Positions 1 through 7,269 of a stretch of DNA of 64,000 bases are shown in pieces; position 1 is the first letter of the stretch; each line of letters begins with the position of its first letter. Source of the stretch: JAFKKS01 sp050187875 (GTDB taxonomy: Bacteria; Pseudomonadota; Alphaproteobacteria; Rhizobiales; Xanthobacteraceae); assembly GCA_050187875.1 (NCBI GenBank), contig JBFWXB010000005.1, positions 62,001 through 126,000 of the forward strand, written 5' to 3'. The position numbers and the translations under genes were made by a program. The notes under the pieces were generated by a model, which worked only from the letters and a program-made list of their open reading frames with translations, was not told the DNA's origin and did not search any database.

Positions 1-745
1 CGCTACGGAAAGCCTCTTTGAGGCGTTCCGCCGGGACAGCGCCCAGGACCGATACCTTATCCGTCAGGCCAAGCCCGGCAATGTCGGTATCGAGTTGCGT
101 CGCCGCCTTCGGATCGCGCGTGCGGTCGCCGACGATCGCGAGGCGCCAGGGCAGATCAGGGATCGTCGCGAGCGCGGCAATCAGCGTGTCGTATCCTTTC
201 CGCGGCACGATCGCGCCAACCGAAAGGAGGCGGACGATTCCATCTCCCATGCCGCGCGCCGGCGGAGCCGGGTCGGTGCCGGGGGGGGCAACCGAAATGT
301 GGCTCGCCGCGACGCCGTAATCGGTGGCGAGCAGGCGGGCCGTCGCGGCGCTCGTGGTGACGATATGCGCCGCCGACGCCAAGGCGAGACGTTCACTGGC
401 ATGGAGGCAGGCCGCTTGGTCGGCTGTGAGGCCCGATTCCAGTGCAAGCGGGTGATGCACGAGCGCGACGAGGGGGTGGTTCTTGCCGATCTGCTTTGCC
501 GCCTCAGGAAGCACCCCCAAGGCCAGTCCATCAACGACGATGGCCCGGCCTTCCGGAATATCCGCCAGGCAGCGGTGCGCGCTCTGAAGCGTGTCCTTAT
601 CGGCAAAGGGGAAGCCGTCGCCGAGTCCGATAAGATCGATGTGCCAGCCGGCACGCGTGAGTTCGGTCACGATGCGACGATCGTATGCGTAGCCGCCGGT
701 CGGAGTCGAAAGCTCTCCCGGGAAGGCGAACGCGAAGCGCCTCAC
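1..745 (-). CDS. Glycosyltransferase, GT-B fold family 4-like (3' part missing)
   Basis: Sugar transferase of the GT4/GT1 type, cytoplasmic or peripheral to the membrane. The visible N-terminal 248 residues contain the glycine-rich first loop of GT-B enzymes (FPGELSTPTGGYAYD), a middle 'LVALVHHPLALESGL' segment, and the start of the nucleotide-sugar domain ('RLLSVGAIVPRKGYDTLIAAL', then 'LAIVGD'). The gene runs off the left edge, so the C-terminal EX7E donor-binding motif cannot be checked. The start is a GTG whose TGA overlap (GTGA) couples it to the pterin-synthase-like gene just upstream. That coupling suggests it glycosylates a product of the two preceding enzymes, which is inference. Acceptor unknown. 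Confidence 0.8.
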   Translation of the reverse strand, partial: MRRFAFAFPGELSTPTGGYAYDRRIVTELTRAGWHIDLIGLGDGFPFADKDTLQSAHRCLADIPEGRAIVVDGLALGVLPEAAKQIGKNHPLVALVHHPLALESGLTADQAACLHASERLALASAAHIVTTSAATARLLATDYGVAASHISVAPPGTDPAPPARGMGDGIVRLLSVGAIVPRKGYDTLIAALATIPDLPWRLAIVGDRTRDPKAATQLDTDIAGLGLTDKVSVLGAVPAERLKEAFRS

Positions 746-1143
746 CACAAATCGGCCTCGTACCAGGCCCGTGCGACATGTGATTCCGAGAGCGTGACAC
801 GGATCGCTTTGAGGTCGCAGCCGCTGCGACCCAGCGCATCATCGCGTGCGACTTTCGCCAGCCGGTCGTGGATGTGCTTGCTCAAGAATTCCGTCGTCGT
901 GTTGCGGCCCGCCAGTTCCGCGACGTCGTCGAGGTTGCGGTAATTCAACGACTGAAGAATGGCCTTTAGGGCGTCGTGGGCGCGTCCGATGTCGATGACG
1001 ATCCCGTTCTCATCCAATGTTTCGGCAAAGAAAGCGGCGTCGACGACGAATGTCGCGCCGTGCAAGGCCTGCGCCGGGCCAAACGCCACGCCACGAAACG
1101 AGTGAGCGATCATCATGTGGTCGCGAACTTCGACGGCAAACAC
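742..1143 (-). CDS. 6-pyruvoyl-tetrahydropterin synthase/QueD-like protein with altered active site
   Basis: A 133-residue T-fold protein of the PTPS/QueD family, which converts dihydroneopterin triphosphate to pterin derivatives. Recognisable landmarks are the N-terminal zinc histidine region (MMIAHS), a relic of the zinc HGH motif (LHGATF), the 'VIDIGRAHDALKAIL' helix, 'NTTTEFLS' in place of the PT(S/T)E motif, and a C-terminal substrate-anchoring Glu (TLSES). The second His of HGH is Ala, the Cys expected four residues before it is absent, and the catalytic Asp-His pair before 'xLN' reads Asn-Tyr (SLNYRNLDD). It therefore probably does not perform the standard reaction. It lies between an MDR dehydrogenase and a glycosyltransferase in a tight operon. 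Confidence 0.75.
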   Translation of the reverse strand: MFAVEVRDHMMIAHSFRGVAFGPAQALHGATFVVDAAFFAETLDENGIVIDIGRAHDALKAILQSLNYRNLDDVAELAGRNTTTEFLSKHIHDRLAKVARDDALGRSGCDLKAIRVTLSESHVARAWYEADLW

Positions 1144-1152
1144 GATCCAACC

Positions 1153-2160
1153 TCAAGGATATGAAATGACTTGGCAGAGCGTGCCGCGTTTCGGGTCGAG
1201 AATTTGGGGAAGGCGGTGCGGCAGGTCATGAAAGGGGATGTCCGGCTCGAGCAGGCTATCGAGCCGTGGATCGGCGAGCAACGCCAGCGCGGCGGCGAGG
1301 CGGCGCGCATGGCTCCAGCGAGGGCGCCGCGACGGCGCGACCGTGCCGACCTGGCTCGATATCAACTGCAGCCGGCGGCTATGGAATGCGCCGCCGAGCG
1401 CTGCCGTCACCTTGGTTTCGCCGTACCAGCTCACTTCGACCACCTTCGATTCCTCCCCGGCAAGTCGGAGCGAGGTCTGCAGCCCCTCGCCCGTGCCGCT
1501 CGCATGGAAGACGAGGTCGCAGTTTTCGCGTGCTGCTTCCGGTGCTGCGAAACCAACACCGAGCGTGCGTGCCAATTCCCGCCGCGCAGGTTTGACGTCG
1601 ACAAGCGTCACGTCGGCGCCCGGAATGCGCCCGCACAAATAAGCGAGCAGGGCGCCGACAACGCCACCGCCGATGATGGCAATCCGATCGGCCGGGCCCG
1701 GTGCGCCATCCCACACCGCGTTCAGCGCCGTTTCCATGTTTGCCGCAAGGACTGCCCTCCGCGACGGCACGGCGTCCGGCACGAGACAAACGGCAGCGGC
1801 TGGAATGTTGAATTCGGTTTGGTGAGGATAGAGGGCAAAGACTCGGCGCTTCGCCGTATCGCCCGCATCGGCCACGATTTCTCCGACCACCGCATAGCCG
1901 TATTTCACGGGGAACGGAAAATGGCCGTCCATGAAGGGCGCGCGCATGCGCTCGAATTCGCTCGGCGGCACGTGTCCGCTCGCAACGGTCGTCTCAGTCC
2001 CACGGCTCAATGCGCTATAGAGCGTGCGCACCCGGACATGCTTCGGCGCAGGCGACGCCAACGCCTCGGTGCGCATTTCGGCCCGTCCCGGCGCGACATA
2101 CCATAGCGCTTGCGCCGTATCGGCTAAGAGATCAGACGCCAATCGATCTTGCTCGCGCAT
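1153..2160 (-). CDS. Zinc-independent MDR-family (alcohol dehydrogenase-like) oxidoreductase
   Basis: NAD(P)-dependent medium-chain dehydrogenase/reductase of 335 residues. The N-terminal GroES-like domain carries 'LYSALSRGTET', and the Rossmann domain carries 'IAIIGGGVVGALLA' followed by an acidic strand end (TLVDVK). The catalytic zinc residues are missing: Ser replaces the usual Cys in SALSRGTE, and the GHE motif reads GYA (KYGYAVVGEI). It belongs to the zinc-less branch that also contains BchC-like bacteriochlorophyllide dehydrogenases, though no photosynthesis genes are present. It is first gene of the operon with the pterin-synthase-like and glycosyltransferase genes, 9 bases upstream of the former. 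Substrate unknown. Confidence 0.78.
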   Translation of the reverse strand: MREQDRLASDLLADTAQALWYVAPGRAEMRTEALASPAPKHVRVRTLYSALSRGTETTVASGHVPPSEFERMRAPFMDGHFPFPVKYGYAVVGEIVADAGDTAKRRVFALYPHQTEFNIPAAAVCLVPDAVPSRRAVLAANMETALNAVWDGAPGPADRIAIIGGGVVGALLAYLCGRIPGADVTLVDVKPARRELARTLGVGFAAPEAARENCDLVFHASGTGEGLQTSLRLAGEESKVVEVSWYGETKVTAALGGAFHSRRLQLISSQVGTVAPSRRPRWSHARRLAAALALLADPRLDSLLEPDIPFHDLPHRLPQILDPKRGTLCQVISYP

Positions 2161-2271
2161 GGACTAGCGGGGGGTCTTGCGTGTTTGTATCGTGAAGTTT
2201 GCACGGTCGGTTGGGGAAAGAAAGTCGGACAGGTGGGGCGGCTCCCGGTTTCACGGTCTGGAGTAGAAAGT

Positions 2272-4026
2272 GTGTCCGCGGCGGCAGTTACGCGCCGCCG
2301 GTGGCTTTTTGCTGCCTTATTTGTTGTCACGATGGCCGGCGCCCTCGCGCTCGCTGCGGTCGCGCTATCGCCGGGCGGGTGGAGCGCGCTCGACATCGCG
2401 CTGCTTGCCACCTTCGCCCTGACGCTACCCTGGATGGTGGTCGGATCCTGGAATGCCCTGATCGGCCTTTTGATCATGTCATTCGCCGACGATCCGATTG
2501 CGGTGATCGTCCCGCAAACTAAACGTGTCCAAGGCGACGAGCCGATCGTGGCTTCCACGGCGCTTCTTCTTTGCATCCGCAATGAATTGCCAGATCGCGT
2601 GCTGCGCAATCTCGATCCGCTGCTCGCTGGGCTCGCGGCTTCCGGATTTGGCGAACGGTTTCATCTCTATCTTTTGAGCGACACGAACGAGCCGCAGATC
2701 GCGAGCCTCGAAGAGGCGCGCTTCGCCGCACTGGCCGAGCAATGGAAGGGGCGCATCGGCATCACCCATCGACGTCGCACGATGAACACCGGCTACAAGG
2801 CCGGAAATATCCGTGACTTTTGCCGCCAGTGGGGCGCCGATCATGAGTTCGCGGTGACGCTGGACGCCGATAGCTTCATGAGCGCTCAGGCCACTCTGCG
2901 CCTTGTCCGCGTGATCCAAGCCGACCCGAAACTCGGCATCCTGCAAGGATTCGTGGTCGGCTTGCCGTCGACGAGCGCTTTCGCCCGCCTCTTCCAGTTC
3001 GGCATGCGGCTCGGCATGCGCTCCTACACCATCGGCAGCGCATGGTGGCAAAGCGATTGCGGGCCGTATTGGGGCCATAACGCCATCTGGCGCGTGAAGC
3101 CGTTCATGGATCACTGTGAGCTGCCGCTACTTGCGGACGGCCGCCACATCCTCAGCCACGATCAGGTGGAGGCCGCGTTGATGCGGGCGGCCGGCTATGA
3201 CGTGCGGGTGCTTCCGGAAGAGGACTTGGGCTGGGAGGAGAACCCGCCGACGCTTCTCGAATTCATTCGCCGCGATCTGCGCTGGTGCCAAGGCAATATG
3301 CAGTACGGGCGGCTTCTGTTTCGTCCCGGCCTCAAGTTCACCAGCCGCTGTCAGCTTGCGCTGGCGATGATGATGTTCATCGGATCGCCAGCGTGGGTCT
3401 GCATCCTGCTTCTTTCAACGATCGCGTTTGCCCGCGCCGACGCGCCGGGCGACGTCATTCGCGCCGATGCAGGCGCACTCCTGTTCGGCTGCGTCTTGAC
3501 GATGTGGTTCGCTCCGAAGATCGCGAGCATGATTCATATCGCATCGCGGTCGGAGCAAAGGCGCGCCTTTGGCGGCACCGCGCTTTTCGGCGTCAACTGC
3601 GTCGTCGAGACGATATTCTCGATCCTGCTGTGTCCGATCCTTTGGGTCGGGCACACCCTTTTCCTGGGCGGCCTTCTGTTCGGCCGCGAAATCGGCTGGG
3701 GCGGGCAGACGCGCGATGACCACGTTGTGCCGTTCCGGCAGGCCTTGAGCGTTTTATGGCCGCACACGATCGTCGGGCTCGCCAGCCTTGGCGCTCTGGC
3801 GTGGGTGCAGCCTGCGACGATCCCTTACATGCTGTTCCTCGCTGGCGGGCCGGCGATATCCATCCCCTTCGCCATGGTCACGGCATGGCCGGCGATCGGC
3901 AGCCTGTCGGTCCGAATCGGCCTTGGACGGCTGCCGGAGGAGACCGACGCGCCGGTCGCGTTGCGCGCCTTGATGCTGCCGGCGATCCAGTTGTTGGAGC
4001 CGTCGCCGCAGCCCAGCACGGCGTGA
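2272..4026 (+). CDS. opgH: Glucans biosynthesis glucosyltransferase H (OpgH/MdoH)
   Basis: Inner-membrane family 2 glycosyltransferase that polymerises UDP-glucose into the backbone of osmoregulated periplasmic glucans. Two N-terminal membrane segments (WLFAALFVVTMAGALAL and the following stretch) precede a cytoplasmic domain with 'NTGYKAGNIRDF', the metal-binding DAD (LDADSFM), the base region 'GHNAIWR' and 'LSHDQVEAALM', and the acceptor motif 'RRDLRWCQGN'. Several C-terminal membrane segments follow. I chose GTG at 2272, preceded by GGAG at 2260-2263. A TTG at 2149 would overlap the divergent dehydrogenase and add 41 atypical residues. No opgG lies beside it, which is unusual. FkbM methyltransferase follows after 4 bases. 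Confidence 0.88.
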   Translation: MSAAAVTRRRWLFAALFVVTMAGALALAAVALSPGGWSALDIALLATFALTLPWMVVGSWNALIGLLIMSFADDPIAVIVPQTKRVQGDEPIVASTALLLCIRNELPDRVLRNLDPLLAGLAASGFGERFHLYLLSDTNEPQIASLEEARFAALAEQWKGRIGITHRRRTMNTGYKAGNIRDFCRQWGADHEFAVTLDADSFMSAQATLRLVRVIQADPKLGILQGFVVGLPSTSAFARLFQFGMRLGMRSYTIGSAWWQSDCGPYWGHNAIWRVKPFMDHCELPLLADGRHILSHDQVEAALMRAAGYDVRVLPEEDLGWEENPPTLLEFIRRDLRWCQGNMQYGRLLFRPGLKFTSRCQLALAMMMFIGSPAWVCILLLSTIAFARADAPGDVIRADAGALLFGCVLTMWFAPKIASMIHIASRSEQRRAFGGTALFGVNCVVETIFSILLCPILWVGHTLFLGGLLFGREIGWGGQTRDDHVVPFRQALSVLWPHTIVGLASLGALAWVQPATIPYMLFLAGGPAISIPFAMVTAWPAIGSLSVRIGLGRLPEETDAPVALRALMLPAIQLLEPSPQPSTA

Positions 4027-4030
4027 CGCG

Positions 4031-4774
4031 ATGCTGGACACCCTGCGGACCGCGCGTGGAATTGGCCGTTCGTTGCGCACCTATTACGGCAACCGATCCC
4101 ATGCGGCGGCGATGGATCGGCTCTATGCCGGATTTGTTCAGCCGGGCGATCTCGTCTTCGACATCGGGGCGCATGTCGGCGATCGGGTTTCCTCGTTCCG
4201 CCGGCTTGGCGCCCGTGTCGTTGCCGTAGAGCCGCAACCGGCACTGGTGAGGGTGCTGAGATTTTTCTACAGACGGACGGACGTCGTAATTCTCGCGTCG
4301 GCCGTTGGCCGGACCTGCGGCACGACGATTCTCAAGATCAATATCGACAACCCGACCGTGTCGAGCGCATCGGAGGATTTCATTGCCGCGGCGCAAGGCG
4401 CGGCTGGTTGGGAAGCGCAGCGCTGGACCCGATCTCTCGTCGTTCCGGTGACGACCCTCGACGCGCTTATCGCGGCGCATGGGATGCCGTCGTTCATCAA
4501 GATCGACGTTGAGGGATTCGAGGAAGAAGTACTGCTGGGCTTAAGCCGTCCGGCACGCGGCCTGTCTTTCGAATTCACCACCATCCATCGCGACGCCGCG
4601 TGCCGCTCTATCGAGCGCTGCCGAACTCTCGGCTATACGCGCTTCAATGCGGCGCTCGGCGAGACGCAAATTCTCTCGCATCCGCACTGGATGAGTGCCG
4701 AGGAGATCGCTGCGTGGCTCATAGCGCTGCCGCACGCGGCCAATTCCGGTGACGTCTACGCGGTACTGTCTTAA
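4031..4774 (+). CDS. FkbM family SAM-dependent methyltransferase
   Basis: 247-residue class I methyltransferase of the FkbM family, enzymes that usually O-methylate sugars or polyketides. The SAM-binding motif I is 'LVFDIGAHVGDR', followed by 'VVAVEPQPALVRVL' (acidic ribose-binding Glu) and the FkbM hallmark 'PSFIKIDVEGFEEEVLLGL'. It starts four bases after opgH and is almost surely cotranscribed with it, so methylation of the glucan or its precursor is a reasonable inference, not proven. Its stop codon TAA (4772-4774) overlaps the stop of the convergent exporter gene (4771-4773). Confidence 0.87.
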   Translation: MLDTLRTARGIGRSLRTYYGNRSHAAAMDRLYAGFVQPGDLVFDIGAHVGDRVSSFRRLGARVVAVEPQPALVRVLRFFYRRTDVVILASAVGRTCGTTILKINIDNPTVSSASEDFIAAAQGAAGWEAQRWTRSLVVPVTTLDALIAAHGMPSFIKIDVEGFEEEVLLGLSRPARGLSFEFTTIHRDAACRSIERCRTLGYTRFNAALGETQILSHPHWMSAEEIAAWLIALPHAANSGDVYAVLS

Positions 4775-6528
4775 GCGACCGGCGCCTTGAACTGCATGTC
4801 GGTGAGCCGGGCAAAATGGCCGCCGCGGCGCTGGAGCTCGTCGAATGTTCCGCTTTCGACGATGCGCCCGTGATCGAAGACCAGGATCTTCGTCGCCTTG
4901 CGGATGGTGGCCAATCGGTGTGCGATCACAAAGGTGGTGCGCTTTTTCATCACCTCGTCGAGGGCGGCGAGGACCCTGGATTCCGTTGCCAGGTCGAGGG
5001 CGCTTGTCGCTTCATCGAGGATGAGGATTGGCGGGTCCTTGAGCAAAGCGCGGGCGATGGATAGCCGCTGGCGCTCGCCGCCTGACAGGGAGCGGCCGCG
5101 TTCGCCGACTTTGGCGCCGAAGCCTTGCGGATGCCGCTCGATGAAGTCCAGCGCCTGCGCGCGCGCCGCGGCCTCGCGCAGCTCGTCGTCGGTCGCGTCC
5201 GGCTTGCCGATGCGCAGGTTCTCCGCGATGGAGCGGTTGAAGAGGAGCGCCTCCTGAAACACCACGCCGATATTGTGGCGGAGCGCGCCAAGCCGCATGT
5301 CGCGGATGTCCGTGCCGTCGATTTTGATCACGCCCGATTGCGGGTCGAACGCACGATGCAACAACATCAGCGCGGTTGATTTCCCGGCGCCCGTCGGGCC
5401 AACCAGCGCAACCACATCGCCCGGTAAAGCCGTAAAGCTGAGCCCGAAGACGGCTGGCCGCGTCCCGTCGAAAGAAAACGAGACATTCTCGAAGTCGATC
5501 CGGCCGTGCAGATCGCTGGGATCGAGCGCGTCGGGCTGGTCCCGCAGCGCCGGCATGGTGTCGAGAACATCGAAGAACTCACGCAGGCGAGGGGCGTCCA
5601 GCGCCATGCGATTGGCGAAACTGACAGCCTGGTCCAGGCGGGTAATCACCATGCCGGCAAGCGCGATGAAGGTGACGATGTCGCCGATCGTCGCCAAACC
5701 CCGACTGAAGAGCCAGGTACCCATGAAGATGATGGCGAGCACCGTCAACGTTGTCGATGCGCGCGTCAGAACAGCGACGACCGCCCACCATGAAAGGACC
5801 GGAAACTGCGCCGCGAGGAGCGCATGGCTGACCGAACGAAGCGCGCTTACTTCCGATTCAGCACGCGCGAAGCTTTGCACGAGGGCGATATTGCCCAACG
5901 CATCGGAAGCGCGTTCGGCGAGCTCCGAATGATGGGTCTGAACCTGTGTTTGCAGCATTTCCGTCTTACGCAGCACCAACGCGGTCAGAACGAAGAAGAC
6001 GCCGCAAAGTGCGATCAGGAGGCTGGCAAGGCGCCAGTTGAGCACCAGCGTGATGGGAACGAGGACGACAAGCGAAACGAAGGCCGCCAGATGCTCGCGA
6101 AAAAAGCCAAGCCAAAGCACCCACATCGCATCGGTGCCCTGGAGCATCGTTTTCATGAGGCGGCCGGAATGGGTCTCGCCGTGATACGCCAACGGCAGCT
6201 GCAGCACGTGTTCGAAATAATCGGTCAGAACGGCAAGCCGGCGCCGATGCGCAAGGCGGTCGGCGAAGAGCGCGATGAGCGCGCCGCCGACAATGGCGCT
6301 GAGGCCAAAAGCCGACCATGCGAACAGCAGTTTCCATAGAAGCGGCCAGTTAGCCGCGGCGGGATCGGCTTGCGCCGCGGCGAAGACATTGATGACGCGG
6401 CCGAACAGGATGGGCTCGGCAAACTGTGCCGCGGGCAGGGCGATGTTCGCCACAGCGAGAATTATCGCGGCGTGTTTGTCCGGCCCGAGCTTTTCGAGAA
6501 CGCGGCCATAAGTCCGGAAAAAATTCAT
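4771..6528 (-). CDS. ndvA: Glucan ABC exporter, ATP-binding/permease half-transporter (NdvA/ChvA-like)
   Basis: Fused membrane and ATPase half-transporter of 585 residues, close to the usual length of NdvA/ChvA, which export beta-glucans to the periplasm as homodimers. The N-terminus 'AAQFAEPILFGRVINV' is characteristic of the glucan-exporter branch. Six membrane segments occupy roughly residues 20-310. The ATPase domain has Walker A 'GPTGAGKST', Q-loop 'VVFQEALLF', signature 'LSGGERQRLSIA', Walker B 'ILILDEATSALD' and H-loop 'IAHRLAT'. It lies tail to tail with opgH-fkbM, which supports a role in exporting the OpgH product. In rhizobia NdvA usually pairs with NdvB, so this pairing is odd. 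Confidence 0.85.
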   Translation of the reverse strand: MNFFRTYGRVLEKLGPDKHAAIILAVANIALPAAQFAEPILFGRVINVFAAAQADPAAANWPLLWKLLFAWSAFGLSAIVGGALIALFADRLAHRRRLAVLTDYFEHVLQLPLAYHGETHSGRLMKTMLQGTDAMWVLWLGFFREHLAAFVSLVVLVPITLVLNWRLASLLIALCGVFFVLTALVLRKTEMLQTQVQTHHSELAERASDALGNIALVQSFARAESEVSALRSVSHALLAAQFPVLSWWAVVAVLTRASTTLTVLAIIFMGTWLFSRGLATIGDIVTFIALAGMVITRLDQAVSFANRMALDAPRLREFFDVLDTMPALRDQPDALDPSDLHGRIDFENVSFSFDGTRPAVFGLSFTALPGDVVALVGPTGAGKSTALMLLHRAFDPQSGVIKIDGTDIRDMRLGALRHNIGVVFQEALLFNRSIAENLRIGKPDATDDELREAAARAQALDFIERHPQGFGAKVGERGRSLSGGERQRLSIARALLKDPPILILDEATSALDLATESRVLAALDEVMKKRTTFVIAHRLATIRKATKILVFDHGRIVESGTFDELQRRGGHFARLTDMQFKAPVA

Positions 6529-6544
6529 GGCCGCACAGAAGCGA

Positions 6545-7117
6545 TTATTTCGTCCCTGCGGGCGTGGCGGTTCCGGAGGGCGCGGCGTCGCTCGCGGCTT
6601 TCGCCGGCATGCCGGTCCAGGCCCGATAATCGTCCTCGGACACGCTGGGCAATTTCTTCAGGAACGCCACCACGGACCATATCTCGGGATCTTTCGCGCC
6701 GGCGAGGGCAAAGCTCGGCATCCCGGTCATGTTGATGCCGTTCTTGACGACCCAGAAAAGTTGCGCGGGCGAGCGGTGATCCACGACCTCTTTCAGGTCG
6801 GGTGGATCAGGGTGCAGTCCCTCAGAGAACTTTTCCCACTTCACGCCGGGCGCGCCATGGCAGGTGCTGCAGCCCAGCGCCGCGAAGGCCTTCGCGCCGG
6901 CCTGAACGCTGCTTGGGTCGCTCAGAGAAGCGGGCGCTTGATCCTGCGCATGATGGTTGATCGAGGCGGTGCGGACCTGAATTAACGCCCAGCGGACGAT
7001 CCCTGGGTCTTCCGCAGTCCCGGCGACGCTATAGAAGCCGCCAAAGAAGAAAACCGCCGCGCCGATGCCGATCAAAATGGCGAGCGCGCCAATGGTCGCG
7101 AGAATGCGCATGACCAT
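6545..7117 (-). CDS. Membrane-anchored or secreted monohaem cytochrome c
   Basis: 190-residue class I c-type cytochrome. The N-terminus is an uncleaved anchor or signal peptide (ILATIGALAILIGIGAAVFFFGG), so the haem domain faces the periplasm. The haem-binding CxxCH is 'CSTCH' near residue 82, and the likely axial Met is in 'MTGMPSFALAG'. The C-terminus is a low-complexity Ala/Pro/Ser/Thr tail. It lies 16 bases upstream of the exporter gene on the same strand, so cotranscription is possible though no functional link is obvious. An electron-transfer role is likely; the partner is unknown. Confidence 0.83.
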   Translation of the reverse strand: MVMRILATIGALAILIGIGAAVFFFGGFYSVAGTAEDPGIVRWALIQVRTASINHHAQDQAPASLSDPSSVQAGAKAFAALGCSTCHGAPGVKWEKFSEGLHPDPPDLKEVVDHRSPAQLFWVVKNGINMTGMPSFALAGAKDPEIWSVVAFLKKLPSVSEDDYRAWTGMPAKAASDAAPSGTATPAGTK

Positions 7118-7269
7118 CTCCCACGTTCTATCGGGCGACTATACGAGGCTGCCCGCACACACGCTAGCGGTTATGGCCGACGCTATTTGTTGCGGCCGCT
7201 GCAATAAAGCTCCATCGTCGGGGTTACGCCCGACGACATAGCGCGCGCCGTTGCGCCAATTTGGCTGTC

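Noticed and set aside
2149..2271. TTG start extending OpgH by 41 residues
   Set aside because: It would overlap the divergent dehydrogenase start and lacks a ribosome-binding site; GTG 2272 has GGAG upstream.
7190..7204. TTGCGGCCGCTGCAA between cytochrome c and the sulfatase-fold gene, considered as a FixK box
   Set aside because: The spacer is seven bases instead of six, so it does not fit the FixK/FNR site; probably a chance GC palindrome.
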